This document shows positions 1-9,217 of a stretch of 64,000 nt of DNA, piece after piece. How positions within the stretch are numbered: position 1 is the stretch's first letter; each line of letters starts with the position of its first letter. Made by a program: the position numbers and the translations under genes. This DNA is from Corynebacterium efficiens YS-314 (GTDB lineage Bacteria; Actinomycetota; Actinomycetes; Mycobacteriales; Mycobacteriaceae): assembly GCF_000011305.1 (NCBI RefSeq), contig NC_004369.1, positions 1,302,001 to 1,366,000 of the forward strand, written 5' to 3'. A model generated the notes under the pieces. It did not search any database, was not told where the DNA came from, and was given only the letters and a program-made list of their open reading frames with translations.

Positions 1-1
1 C

Positions 2-199
2 AGCGCGGTGGACGCCGCTGAACGGTTGATCAGCCTTGGCCAGGACCCCGCCGGCCCAGGATTAGGGATGCTGGCCCGACGCCTCGCCGGCGGGAGTCAA
101 CCCGTCGACACCGGGGTGGACCTGACGGTCTACGATCTGGTGGCCCGCAACACCCGAACGCAGCCAGCACGGACTCCGACGGCGCAGGTGGGGGCATAA
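2..199 (+). CDS. istA: IS21 transposase IstA, C-terminal end (partial)
   Basis: The open frame runs in from the left edge and ends with TAA at 197-199. About 65 residues are visible, ending in RTPTAQVGA. No catalytic motif lies in this fragment, so the call rests on its position directly upstream of istB on the same strand, which is the invariant IS21 order. The 5' end, including the DDE integrase core, is outside the window. Confidence 0.5.
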   Translation, partial: SAVDAAERLISLGQDPAGPGLGMLARRLAGGSQPVDTGVDLTVYDLVARNTRTQPARTPTAQVGA

Positions 200-261
200 C
201 GGATCCGATCACCGCCGCCGACATCATCACCGCCGGCAAAGCCACCTCCCTGACCGCGACT

Positions 262-930
262 GTGCTGGCGGAGTGGGCGGACAAAGGCACCCCGAAACAA
301 CGCGAGTACCTCCACGGACTGCTCATCGCCGAGCAGCAGTCCCGCCGCACCGCCCGCACCACCAGACTGCTGCGGGCGGCGAAGCTGCCGATGGTCAAAA
401 CCCTCGACGGCTACGACTGGACCAACATCAGCTTCCCCGACGGTTACGGCCGGGACCAGCTGCGGCGGCTGGACTTCATCGATACCGGCGGGGATCTGGT
501 CTTCTACGGCGACGTCGGCACCGGGAAAACACATTTGGCCTGCGCACTGGTGGCCCAGGCCTGTCAGGCGGGGATCCCGGCGAGGTTTTTCACCACCGCC
601 TCGCTGGTCGCGCATCTACGCCGCGCCAAGGACGCCGACCGGCTCGACAAGGAACTGGCCGGCCTGGCTAGGAACAAGCTGCTGGTGATCGACGAATTCG
701 GCTATTTACCCATCGACACCGACGGGGCCCGTCTGTTGTTCCAGGTCATCGCGGACGCCTACGAAAAGCGCAGCCTGATTCTGACGACGAACCTGGCGTT
801 TTCCAAGTGGGGTGCCGTCTTCGGTGACGATCACATGGCCGCCGCGGTCATTGACCGGATCGTCCACCACGGCCGGCTGCTGCACTTCACCGGCGAGTCC
901 TACCGGGTCAAACACGCGCTGATGACCTGA
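262..930 (+). CDS. istB: IS21 helper ATPase IstB
   Basis: AAA+ ATPase that assists the IstA transposase in target selection and strand transfer. The 222-residue protein has Walker A GDVGTGKTH, Walker B LLVIDEFGYLP, a sensor-like LTTNLAFSKW and the IstB ending HHGRLLHFTGESYR. N-terminal YLHGLLIAEQQSRR is typical of the family. The first in-frame start is the GTG at 262, 62 bases after istA; homologues begin slightly earlier, but no ATG, GTG or TTG is available upstream in this frame. The gene looks intact, so the element may still be active if istA is intact outside the window. Confidence 0.9.
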   Translation: MLAEWADKGTPKQREYLHGLLIAEQQSRRTARTTRLLRAAKLPMVKTLDGYDWTNISFPDGYGRDQLRRLDFIDTGGDLVFYGDVGTGKTHLACALVAQACQAGIPARFFTTASLVAHLRRAKDADRLDKELAGLARNKLLVIDEFGYLPIDTDGARLLFQVIADAYEKRSLILTTNLAFSKWGAVFGDDHMAAAVIDRIVHHGRLLHFTGESYRVKHALMT

Positions 931-944
931 GGCTGACATGGCCG

Positions 945-972
945 GAAAACCCGCTGAGGTGGCCGGGTTTTC
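945..972 (+). terminator. Hairpin downstream of istB
   Basis: Perfect 9-bp arms GAAAACCCG and CGGGTTTTC separated by 10 bases, 15 bases after the istB stop. It probably ends istB transcription, although no long T-run follows the stem. Confidence 0.5.
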
Positions 973-1017
973 TGCGCTCTTTTGGCAGGCAAAAAGTTGA
1001 CAAAACACAGCGCACCC

Positions 1018-1943
1018 GCACTGCCACGAACCTACTGGTCAAGGTGCCTTTGCTACCTTGTCGCCAGGACACGGGGCGGTACTGTGCGACCGGGAGTGAT
1101 TGGGCCAGTTCCTGGGCCTGGATAGGTGGGGTCCGGTACCGAAGGTTTCTTCGGCCGGCCGAACCCGGAATACTCTGGGGTGTCAAAGACCACGTCACCG
1201 GGGTGCACGCTGGTTAATCCTTTGACCTGCACAACATAATCCAGCCCGCGGGTGGTCAGTGCGGTGCGAAATAATCCGTTGTCACCGTATCCAGCGTCCG
1301 CGACCACCACCGGTGGGTTCACACCCCAAGCCTTAAGTTCGTCGATCATCTCACATGCTAGTTCCCACTTTCCGGCGGTGCCCGATATCAGCAGGGATCA
1401 GGGCTTTGGCCCGGCGTTGCCGGATGAGGGTGCGTTCTTCCTCCGAGTCGGTGGTGGTCTCATCCCAGCTGGCGGGGAGAAACAACCGCCAATTAAGTGG
1501 ACACGACGCCACGTCGGTCACGGCGTGCACACTCACCCCGATCTGAACATTGCCGACTTTGCCCAGTGTGCCTTAAGTATTGCCGGGCGACTCCGGGTGA
1601 GGGGTGATCCGTCTTTGACGAAACCGGTGTCATCGACAACCCAGGCATCGGGCTGAACAAGGGAAATTACCCTGTTGGCCAGGGATTTTCTGACCGGTTC
1701 GACTGGCCAGGGTGAGGTGGAGACGAATTGCTGGAGTCGCTGGTGATCAATACCCAGTCGTTCGCCCATGGGTTGCATGGATTTCCGGCGCCCCTCCAAC
1801 ATCAACTCCTGCAGGTAGTAGCTGGAGGTGGCGCGTTGGTCTTTGCGGACCAGGGAGGCGAAGATTTCGGCGACGAAATCCTGGAGATCGCCTGGGGTAT
1901 GGGTGGTGGTTTTGTGTTCATGATCAAACATTACGCCCCGCAA
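1018..1943 (-). pseudogene. IS701-like DDE transposase, multiply frameshifted and truncated
   Basis: Reading on the minus strand from 1943, the protein is recognisable in pieces that change frame. An N-terminal piece has VVDDTGFVKDG (first catalytic Asp region). A short PGVARQY piece follows near 1575-1600, then GTLGKVGNVQIGVSVHAVTD to about 1351, then MIDELKAWG...VVADAGYGDNGLF (second Asp region), and finally WRQGSKGTLTSRFVAVRVR near 1025-1085. That implies four frameshifts, for example an extra A in a CGGAAAGTGG context near 1368. The C-terminus, with the final catalytic Glu region, is cut off where the IS21 element begins. It cannot encode a working transposase. The N-terminus is complete at ATG 1943. 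Confidence 0.85.
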
Positions 1944-2208
1944 AGATCACCCCACAAGAGTTAACGAAGTACTAGGTGCATATGCAAAGAAATTGGAGGG
2001 GGCTCTAATCTTTTGCTTGTGGGACGGATCTAACGGGGTGACGGTGGAAAATGACAGTTTGCAGGCTGTGGTGAGAGTTAAATTGGACCGCTAATCGCTA
2101 ATGATGCACATCAAAATCATACGTTCGATCTCGTTGAAAATATCTCGTAGGTTTTTCGATTTGAAGTCCTCTTCGACACGTCAAGGATTCATGAAGGGGC
2201 CATTTGAT
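1944..2208. other. Non-coding remnant between the transposase and the pirin fragment
   Basis: About 265 bases with no credible gene. It presumably contains the outer end of the IS701-like element and the breakpoint in the pirin gene. I could not define a terminal inverted repeat because the other end of the element is not in the window. Confidence 0.4.
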
Positions 2209-2391
2209 GTGGAAGTGCATGTCAAAGCCCTCGCCGGGGGAGACGATGTCATCGTTGTGCACCATGAGCAGACCGAAGGCGTTGGCCTCCAGGTCGAAGC
2301 TGCCGGTGGCGGGGAAGGACTGCCTGGAGATCACGGCGGAATCCCGCCAGATGTCGCGGTCGGCGGAGCGGATGACGGTGAAGGTGCCCAT
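2209..2391 (-). pseudogene. Pirin-family (cupin) gene, N-terminal fragment
   Basis: The first 61 residues (MGTFTVIRSADRDIW ... VSPGEGFDMHFH) match the start of a pirin-like cupin, including the metal-site lead-in in which HxH follows a conserved PGxGF turn. After MHFH the frame continues for 36 unrelated residues to a stop at 2098. Pirins are normally about 230-300 residues, so most of the protein is gone. Loss coincides with the adjacent transposase remnants, so IS insertion followed by deletion is the likely cause. It starts 30 bases downstream of cydC on the same strand. Confidence 0.6.
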
Positions 2392-2421
2392 GATTCGACC
2401 TTAACCGAAACCACCACCTGC

Positions 2422-3981
2422 TCACCTCGGATGCCGCACCACCACCACGGTTCGTCGCGCCCGGCGGCCGGGCAAAGCGTCGCGGTTCAACATCTCTAGC
2501 ATCTCGGCCGCGCCACCAGCGTCGAGGTGTTCGACGGGTTCGTCGAGAAGCAGGATGGGGGCGTCGGTGAGCAGGACGCGGGCCAGGAGCAGGCGGCGTC
2601 GTTGGCCACCGGACAGGCTGGCCGCGCCGCTGCCGAGCACGGTGTCCAGGCCGCCGGGGAGTTCTGCCACCCAATCCGCCAAACCCACCGCCTCCAGCAC
2701 CTCCATCATCTCCTCGTCGCTGGCATCGGCGGCACCCAGGGCGAGGTTGTCGCGGACGGTCGTGGCGAAGACGTGGGCGTCCTCGGCGCTGAACAGCACC
2801 ACGGTCCCGGACACGGAAGCGGGGGAGTACCCGTCCACGCTCACCTCGCCACCGCGGGGAGGAAGAATGCCGGCCAGGGTCATGAGCAGGGTCGTCTTAC
2901 CCGACCCGGAGGGGGCAATGATCTCGTGCCGGGCACCGAAGGGCAGATCCAGGTTGATCACGCCCAGGTCCGTATCCCGGCCGTAGCTGAGATCGCGGGC
3001 CACCAGGCGGGGTTCGTCCGAGACAACAGCCCCAGCCGCCGGAACAACACCCAACGCACCAGACCCCCGCAGCACCTCCTCCAACCGTGCCCGGGCACCG
3101 GCACCACGGGTCCAGGCTACGGCCGCATTCGGCAGCACGGACACCGCCTCGAAGGCCGCCAGGCTCAGCAGCACCAGCACCGCCAGCCACTGCGGGGAAT
3201 GGCCACCATCCAGGTAGGCCGTACCCGCCACCAGAAGCACACCGGTGATGGTCAGCCCGTGGATCCACAGGGAACTGGCCGCCCCGACGGCATCGGCCGA
3301 GGCCCCGGATTCACCGGCGCGGGCATAGGAGCGGGCCGCGGAATCAGCCTGAGCTAGGGCAGGCTCCATCCCGCCGCCGACGCGGAGGGCCACGGCGTCG
3401 GCAAGCACCCGGTCCACGGCTGCGGTGTAGGCCTCCACGCTGCGCGCGCGCAACGCCTCCGCCTGTCGCACCGCCCGCGCACTCAGGCCGGAGGGCACCA
3501 CGGCGGCCAGCACCAGACCCACGGCGAGCACGAGTGCGACCTCCCAGCTGAGCAGGGCAGCGAAGCTCACGGACAGCACGCCGGTCACCGCCGCCACACC
3601 CACGGGCACGATGGCACGGACGATGACATCGGCCACGGCATCGATATCCGAGCCCAGCCGGGTGAGCAGGGAACCACGCGACATCGCCCCCACCGACGCC
3701 CCGGATCCCGCCAGCCGTTCATAGGCCACCGAGCGGGCGCGTGCCGCACTGCTCAGGGCCACATCGTGGGAGACCAGCCGTTCGATATAGCGGAACACCG
3801 CGCGGGTGATGCCCAGGGCGCGCACGGCGGTGACCGCCACGGTCAGGTCCATCACCGGTGGCATCTGCCAGGCGCGCGTGATCAGCCACGCCGACACCAC
3901 GGTGAGCGCGATGGACGCCACCAGGGTCAGTGTTCCGGCCAGGACAGGGCTGACCAGGTCACGCGTGCGGATGAGCTGCAC
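2422..3981 (-). CDS. cydC: Cytochrome bd assembly ABC transporter subunit CydC
   Basis: Half of the heterodimeric CydDC exporter, which moves thiols (glutathione or cysteine in E. coli) across the membrane and is needed to assemble cytochrome bd. The 519-residue protein has about six membrane segments in residues 1-300, then an ATPase domain with Walker A APSGSGKTT, signature LSGGQ and Walker B PILLLDEPVEHLD. The GTG at 3981 (VQLIRTRDLVSP) is preferred: the open frame extends further upstream only as antisense-like composition inside cydD. It overlaps the cydD end by 23 bases, suggesting translational coupling. In mycothiol-producing actinobacteria the exported thiol is not established. Confidence 0.9.
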   Translation of the reverse strand: MQLIRTRDLVSPVLAGTLTLVASIALTVVSAWLITRAWQMPPVMDLTVAVTAVRALGITRAVFRYIERLVSHDVALSSAARARSVAYERLAGSGASVGAMSRGSLLTRLGSDIDAVADVIVRAIVPVGVAAVTGVLSVSFAALLSWEVALVLAVGLVLAAVVPSGLSARAVRQAEALRARSVEAYTAAVDRVLADAVALRVGGGMEPALAQADSAARSYARAGESGASADAVGAASSLWIHGLTITGVLLVAGTAYLDGGHSPQWLAVLVLLSLAAFEAVSVLPNAAVAWTRGAGARARLEEVLRGSGALGVVPAAGAVVSDEPRLVARDLSYGRDTDLGVINLDLPFGARHEIIAPSGSGKTTLLMTLAGILPPRGGEVSVDGYSPASVSGTVVLFSAEDAHVFATTVRDNLALGAADASDEEMMEVLEAVGLADWVAELPGGLDTVLGSGAASLSGGQRRRLLLARVLLTDAPILLLDEPVEHLDAGGAAEMLEMLNRDALPGRRARRTVVVVRHPR

Positions 3982-5491
3982 GGGAATCAACCTCCACAAT
4001 CTTGTCGGCGAAGTCGGCCACGAGGGGATCGTGGGAGACGATGAGGGCGGTGGCACCGGCGTCGCAAAGCCCGCGCACGCGCACGAGCAGATCCCGGGCG
4101 CTGGCGGCGTCGAGGTGGGCGGTCGGCTCGTCGAGAAGCAGCAGGCGCGGGGAGCGCCCGAGCGCGCGGTTGAAGGCGACGAGCTGGCGCTGCCCGAGGG
4201 ACAGGGCGGCCTCATCGCCGATGCTCGTGGGATCGAGCACGGGGCGTTGCGGCAGGTAGACGCAGTGTTCCCACAGTGCCGGACCGGTGACGGGGCCCTC
4301 CGGGGTGAGCGCCTCCGCGCGCCCGGTCACCCCTTCCGTGGCAATGCCGAGCACCGCCAGCAGTGCCGTCGTCTTCCCCGACCCGTTCGGCCCCCACAGC
4401 ACGGTCAGCTGCCCGGGTTCGGCCACACCGCTGAGACGGTCCGGGCGGTCACCGTCGCGCCCGGTGGCGGTGAGCTGGTCGAAGACCACCCGGATGCTTG
4501 TCGACGCCCCGACCTCCCCCCGCGAGGGCGTATCCGCGGGCGTACTACTGAGCAGATCGAGGATCTCCCCGGACGCCGCCAACCCGTCCTGCGCGTCGTG
4601 GAAGCGTGCACCGACCTGGCGGATGGGGGCGTAGACCTCAGGGATGATGATGAGCACCGTCAACCCGACCACCAGGCTGAGCTCACCGGCGAGCAGACGG
4701 AAACCGATGGTCACCGCCACAATCGCCACGGAGAGCGTGGCCAGGAATTCCAGGACGAAACTGGACAGGAACGCGATCTTGAGCACGTGGAGTGTGGAGG
4801 TGGCGTGGTTGTGGGAGAGACGATCCACCTCGCGCGCCATATCGCGGTGCCGGCGGAACACCCGCAGCGTGGGCAACCCCGCGATGAGATCGAGCAGCTG
4901 ATCCGACAGGGCCGACAGATCCGCCAGACGACGCTCGGTCAGCCCCGCGGTGAGCGTGCCCACCAGCCACATGAACACCGGGATCAGCGGCAGGGTGACC
5001 AGCGCGATGAGCATGGACCCGGTATCCAGGTACCACACCACCGCCAGCATCAGCGGCGTGGCGATCACCGTGGCCGCCAATGCCGGCAGATAGCCGGTGA
5101 GATACGGACCCAGGCCCTCGATGCCGTGGCCCAGCAGGGTACGCCACCGGCCCTGGTCCACCGTCCGGGGATCGGAGTGGGCCAGGTGTGTCAGGGTGCG
5201 GGCGCGCAGATCTACCACCACCTCGTTGGCCGCCCGCTCCGCGAATCGGGCCTCCGCCCACGCGAGGGCACCGCGGATGAGGACGGTGAGGACCAGGGCG
5301 GTGAGGGCTTGTGTGTTCAGAGTGGTCTGTTCGATGCCGTGCTCGATTGCTCCGGCGGTGGTGACACCGATGAGCACGCCCATGACCACCGTGGCGACGG
5401 ACTTCGCGGCGGTCAGGATCGCGATGATAATGATCCACCGGCGGGTCGGCGCAGACAACCGCACCAGCCGGGGATCGAGGGGTTTACTCAC
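3959..5491 (-). CDS. cydD: Cytochrome bd assembly ABC transporter subunit CydD
   Basis: Partner of CydC in the inner-membrane thiol exporter. The 510 residues comprise an N-terminal transmembrane domain (about six helices, residues 15-310) and an ATPase domain with Walker A WGPNGSGKTTALL, signature SLGQRQLVAFNRAL and Walker B LLLLDEPTAHLD, followed by the H-loop IVSHDP. The signature reads LSLGQ rather than the usual LSGGQ. It begins 13 bases after the cydB stop in the order cydA-B-D-C, the usual actinobacterial arrangement. Confidence 0.93.
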   Translation of the reverse strand: MSKPLDPRLVRLSAPTRRWIIIIAILTAAKSVATVVMGVLIGVTTAGAIEHGIEQTTLNTQALTALVLTVLIRGALAWAEARFAERAANEVVVDLRARTLTHLAHSDPRTVDQGRWRTLLGHGIEGLGPYLTGYLPALAATVIATPLMLAVVWYLDTGSMLIALVTLPLIPVFMWLVGTLTAGLTERRLADLSALSDQLLDLIAGLPTLRVFRRHRDMAREVDRLSHNHATSTLHVLKIAFLSSFVLEFLATLSVAIVAVTIGFRLLAGELSLVVGLTVLIIIPEVYAPIRQVGARFHDAQDGLAASGEILDLLSSTPADTPSRGEVGASTSIRVVFDQLTATGRDGDRPDRLSGVAEPGQLTVLWGPNGSGKTTALLAVLGIATEGVTGRAEALTPEGPVTGPALWEHCVYLPQRPVLDPTSIGDEAALSLGQRQLVAFNRALGRSPRLLLLDEPTAHLDAASARDLLVRVRGLCDAGATALIVSHDPLVADFADKIVEVDSRAAHPHA

Positions 5492-5504
5492 AGCTCACGC
5501 ACCC

Positions 5505-6527
5505 TCAGGCCTCCTGGAGGGCGGGCGCGGGCGCGTCGATGCGGTCCGCGCGGATGCGTTTGCGGAACACCCAGTACGTCCAGCCCTGGTAGGCCAGCAC
5601 CAGTGGGGTGAGGATCAGCGCGGTCCAGGTGAGGATGCGCAGGGTGTACGGGTTGGAGCTGGCATTCCAGATATCCAGCGAGGCACCATCCACCAGGGTG
5701 GTGGGCATGACATTGGGGAACAGTGCTACGAACAGCAGTGCCGCCACCGCCACTACGGAGATGGTCGAGGACAGGAACGCCAGGCCATCCCGGTTGGCCA
5801 GCATGAAGCCCATGCCCGCCACCGCGCAGAGCACCGCGATGCCGGCGATCCACCACTGCCCGTCATGGGCCAGCACCGTCCACACGGCGTAGGGGACAGC
5901 GGTGACCGCCGCTAGCCCGAATACCGGCCAGAAGGCCTTCCGTGCCTGGTCGCGGACATCACCGGTGGTCTTGAGGCGGATGAACGCCAGACCGTGCAGG
6001 GTGAACAGGGCGGTGAAGGCGGCCGCACCCAGCAGGGCATACGGGTTGAGCATCGCGGCCAGGGCGTCGAGGGAATCCAGGGTGAAATCCGCCTGGATCG
6101 GCATGCCGGCGATGATATTGGAGAACACCAGTCCCCACAGCAGAGCCGGCCCCCAGGACCCGATGATGATCGCCGCGTCACACCACCGGCGCCAGGTTGC
6201 GTCGTTGACCTGTTTGCGCCACTCCAGACCCACAATGCGCAGGATCAGGGCCACCAGGATGAGAAACAGCGGCAGATACATCCCGGAGAACAGGGTGGCA
6301 TACCACTCCGGGAACGCCGCGAACAGCGCACCACCGGCGGTGATCAGCCACACCTCATTGCCGTCCCACACCGGCCCGATCGTCTTGAGCAGCGCGCCGC
6401 GCGTGCGTTCATCACGGCCCAGGAACGGCAGGAGGAGACCCACACCGAAATCAAAACCCTCCAGGACGAAATACCCGGTGAACAACACCGCAATCAGGAC
6501 AAACCACAGTTCAGGCAGCTGGGTCAT
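5505..6527 (-). CDS. cydB: Cytochrome bd ubiquinol/menaquinol oxidase subunit II
   Basis: Membrane subunit of the high-affinity terminal oxidase that reduces oxygen to water with menaquinol electrons in this genus. The 340-residue protein has several hydrophobic helices and the conserved N-terminal GYFVLEGFDFGVG and IGPVWDGNEVWL motifs. The ATG at 6527 is chosen over an upstream one because GAGGAGG sits about 9 bases before it and the family starts with this LWF helix. It begins 4 bases beyond the cydA stop, so the two are co-translated. Confidence 0.95.
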   Translation of the reverse strand: MTQLPELWFVLIAVLFTGYFVLEGFDFGVGLLLPFLGRDERTRGALLKTIGPVWDGNEVWLITAGGALFAAFPEWYATLFSGMYLPLFLILVALILRIVGLEWRKQVNDATWRRWCDAAIIIGSWGPALLWGLVFSNIIAGMPIQADFTLDSLDALAAMLNPYALLGAAAFTALFTLHGLAFIRLKTTGDVRDQARKAFWPVFGLAAVTAVPYAVWTVLAHDGQWWIAGIAVLCAVAGMGFMLANRDGLAFLSSTISVVAVAALLFVALFPNVMPTTLVDGASLDIWNASSNPYTLRILTWTALILTPLVLAYQGWTYWVFRKRIRADRIDAPAPALQEA

Positions 6528-6531
6528 GATG

Positions 6532-8049
6532 TTATGCCTCCTCGCGGACGGTGAAACGGACAGGTTCCAGGCGCGCCGGGTGGTCGGCGCCGGTCGGGGC
6601 GGACGGTCCCGGCTGGTTGCTTTGCGACGCATCCCCCACCGGCCCGCTCTCGTGCGGCGGGCCGATCAGCACGGCACGTCTGATCAACCAGAACCAGATG
6701 ACAAACAGGATGAAATACAGCAGGGTGAAACCGATGAGGGTCACCCACACTACCCACGGCGCATGATCGGAGACACCCATATCCACCGTCATGCGGATCA
6801 TCTCGGTGCGGGGATCACCCACCGACTCCGGATTCGGGTGCACCACCCAGGGCTGGCGGCCCATCTCCGTGAAGATCCACCCGGCCGAGTTGGCCAGGAA
6901 CGGCATGGGGATCACCGCCAGGCTGCCCCAGGCGAACCACCGGGCGATTCTCCCGGTGGGCGTGCGGCCCTTGCGCAGCAGCAACCAGGAGATGAAGGCG
7001 ATGGCCAGCGACCCGACCATCAGGCCGATCATGGCGCGGAAGGACCAGTAGGTGACAAACAGGTTCGGCGCATAGTTACCGGGTCCGTACAGGCTCTCCG
7101 CCTTGGCCTGCAGATCCTGCACACCCTCCAGGGTGACCCCGGTGAACCGACCCTCCGCCAGGAAGGGCAGCACCCAGGGCATCTCGATGAGGTGGATGAC
7201 CGAATCGCAGTCATTGTGGGTGCCGATGGTCAGGATAGAGAAGTTGGGATCCGTCTCCGTGTGGCACAGCGACTCCGCCGAGGCCATCTTCATCGGCTGC
7301 TGCTGGAACATCAGCTTGGCCTGGATATCACCGGTGACGGCCACCGCTATCAAGGCGATGACCGTGGTCCACCAGCCCATCCACAGGGCGGGGCGGAACA
7401 TGCGGTGGCTTTCCTGCTTCGAGGCGCGGATCAGCCACCACCCGCAGATGCCCACCACGAAGGTGCCGGCGGTGAGCAGGGAACCGGCCACCGCATGCGG
7501 GAACGCCGCCAGGGCGGTGGGGTTGGTGAGCAGCGCGACGATATCGGTCAGCTCCGCGCGGCCGGTCTCAGGGTTGTACACCGCACCCACCGGGTGCTGC
7601 ATGAAGGAGTTGGCCACGATGATGAAATAGGCCGAGATATTCGTGGCGATGGCGACGATCCAGATCGACGCGGTGTGCAGCCAACCGGGGATCTTGCCCC
7701 AGCCGAAGATCCACAGCCCCAGGAACACCGACTCTAGGAAGAACGCGATGAGCCCCTCCAGCGCCAGTGGACCGCCGAAGACATCACCGACAAACCGGGA
7801 GTACTCCGACCAGTTCATGCCGAACTGGAATTCCTGGACGATGCCCGTGGCGATACCGATGGCGAAGTTGATCAGCAGGATGGTGCCGAAAAACCTGGTC
7901 GCGCGGTACCAGTGCTCCTTGCCGGTGACCTGCCAGAAGGTCTGCATCAGCGCCACCAGTGGTGCCAGGCCGATGGTCAGCGGGACGAAAATGAAGTGAT
8001 AGACGGTGGTGATACCGAACTGCCACCGTGCGATGTCGATGACATCCAC
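6532..8049 (-). CDS. cydA: Cytochrome bd oxidase subunit I
   Basis: Carries hemes b558, b595 and d and the quinol site. The 505-residue protein starts MDVIDIARWQFGITTVYHF, which places the early conserved His (residue 18, b595/d ligand region). It contains the HAVAGSLLTAGTF helix (b558 ligand region) and the GRQPWVVHP signature near residue 395. The loop after the sixth helix is short, as in Gram-positive CydA. First gene of cydABDC. The 240 bases upstream hold the promoter for this gene and the divergent lipase gene, but I see no confident operator. Confidence 0.95.
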   Translation of the reverse strand: MDVIDIARWQFGITTVYHFIFVPLTIGLAPLVALMQTFWQVTGKEHWYRATRFFGTILLINFAIGIATGIVQEFQFGMNWSEYSRFVGDVFGGPLALEGLIAFFLESVFLGLWIFGWGKIPGWLHTASIWIVAIATNISAYFIIVANSFMQHPVGAVYNPETGRAELTDIVALLTNPTALAAFPHAVAGSLLTAGTFVVGICGWWLIRASKQESHRMFRPALWMGWWTTVIALIAVAVTGDIQAKLMFQQQPMKMASAESLCHTETDPNFSILTIGTHNDCDSVIHLIEMPWVLPFLAEGRFTGVTLEGVQDLQAKAESLYGPGNYAPNLFVTYWSFRAMIGLMVGSLAIAFISWLLLRKGRTPTGRIARWFAWGSLAVIPMPFLANSAGWIFTEMGRQPWVVHPNPESVGDPRTEMIRMTVDMGVSDHAPWVVWVTLIGFTLLYFILFVIWFWLIRRAVLIGPPHESGPVGDASQSNQPGPSAPTGADHPARLEPVRFTVREEA

Positions 8050-8289
8050 GTGAAAACACTTCCCCTCAATAGGTGATCGGGTGCGACGGTCTCCTTGTGT
8101 AATGGTTTGATGAAACCGTCATCTCCTACATGGTCGTAACCTACCCCGGGACGGTTCCCGGTTGACCTCTTTCGGGGTTGAATTAAATGCGGTTATGGTG
8201 TGTTTTTGTGGTCAACGGCACAGTTTTCGGCATGTCGGCTTTCGTTTGGGTGTCCGGTGGGGGGAGGTGGCGCGCGTAGACTCATCCTC

Positions 8290-9180
8290 ATGTCTTTATC
8301 CTCACCTCAGTACTTCCCGGAGGTCGCCCTCATCATCGAAGGCGGTGGCACCCGCAATGCATATACGGCTGCGGTGGTGGATCAGCTCATCGCCCATGAC
8401 ATCCACGTCGGGTGGGTCGGGGGAGTCTCGGCCGGCTCCTCACACACGGTCAACTACCTGTCCGGGGACCGCTTCCGCACGAAGGCGAGTTTCGTGGATT
8501 TCGCCGCCGACCGCAGGCATTCCGGGATCCGCCCGTTCCTGCGCGGCAAGGGGTATTTCCACGCCGAGCACATGTATGAGATCGCCCCGGGTGCGGATCA
8601 GCAGCACCCCTATGATTTCGAGACCTTCACCAACAATCCCACGCCGTTCCAGATCTCCGCGGTGCGGGCCGACACGGGGGAGACGGTGTACTGGGGGAGG
8701 GAATCAGCCACGGAACTCTCACAGTTGATGAAGCGGGTGCGGGCATCGTCGACCATGCCCGGGTTCATGCCGATCCCGGTCATCGACGGCACCCCCTATG
8801 TCGACGGCGCCATCGGCGAGACCGGCGGACTGATGCTGCAGCCCGCCCTGGATGCCGGTTTCGAGCGCTTCCTGGTGCTCTCCTCCAGGCCACGGGATTA
8901 TTGGCGATCGGAGTTCACCCGCCCCGGTCTGCTCACCGCCGTGCTCAGGCGCTATCCGGCGGTGGCGCAGGCGACTCTATCCAGGCCCGCGCGCTACAAC
9001 GAGACCAAACAGCGCATCCTCGACCTGGAGAAGGCCGGCCAGGCCTATGTGTTCTTCTCCGAGGACATGGCCATCCAGAACACCGAGATCAACCTGGGTA
9101 AACTCCGGGCCACCTTCGATGCGGGCATGCGTCAGACAAGGCGTGACTGGCCGGCGATCATGGAGTTCCTGCGGGGCTGA
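8290..9180 (+). CDS. Patatin-like phospholipase (RssA/YjjU type)
   Basis: Predicted serine acyl hydrolase of 296 residues. It has the oxyanion loop EGGGTRNAYTAAV, the nucleophile elbow GVSAGSS (G-x-S-x-G) and the catalytic Asp in VDGAIGE, in the right order and spacing for the patatin Ser-Asp dyad. No signal peptide, so it is probably cytoplasmic or membrane-peripheral. ATG 8290 is chosen because the conserved ALIIEGGGTRN follows within 20 residues; the longer frame upstream has no family similarity. It is transcribed divergently from cydA. Substrate unknown. Confidence 0.85.
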   Translation: MSLSSPQYFPEVALIIEGGGTRNAYTAAVVDQLIAHDIHVGWVGGVSAGSSHTVNYLSGDRFRTKASFVDFAADRRHSGIRPFLRGKGYFHAEHMYEIAPGADQQHPYDFETFTNNPTPFQISAVRADTGETVYWGRESATELSQLMKRVRASSTMPGFMPIPVIDGTPYVDGAIGETGGLMLQPALDAGFERFLVLSSRPRDYWRSEFTRPGLLTAVLRRYPAVAQATLSRPARYNETKQRILDLEKAGQAYVFFSEDMAIQNTEINLGKLRATFDAGMRQTRRDWPAIMEFLRG

Positions 9181-9207
9181 GAACCTCTTGCGGCCTCTTG
9201 ATTTTCG

Positions 9208-9217
9208 TAATACATTA
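9208..9217. promoter_or_regulatory. Small palindrome at the start of the RHH/toxin-like pair
   Basis: TAATACATTA is an inverted repeat (TAAT-AC-ATTA) touching the first ATG of the ribbon-helix-helix gene. Such proteins usually bind short palindromes over their own promoter, so this may be the autoregulatory operator. The assignment is by position only. Confidence 0.3.

Larger units (their letters stand above)
1..1018. mobile_element. IS21-family insertion sequence, right part (left end outside window)
   Basis: An istA-like 3' end followed by istB on the same strand is the standard IS21 arrangement. The right end is placed near 1018 because the transposase reading frame on the other strand (ending in residues AVRVR) stops making sense there and runs into IS21 terminal sequence containing ttgacaaaacacag. 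The left terminal repeat lies outside the window, so the terminal repeats could not be compared. The element appears to have landed inside an older IS701-like transposase. Confidence 0.65.

Noticed and set aside
3806..5611. 601-residue open frame antisense to cydD
   Set aside because: Arg/Gln/His-rich shadow of the transporter gene; no signal or motif.
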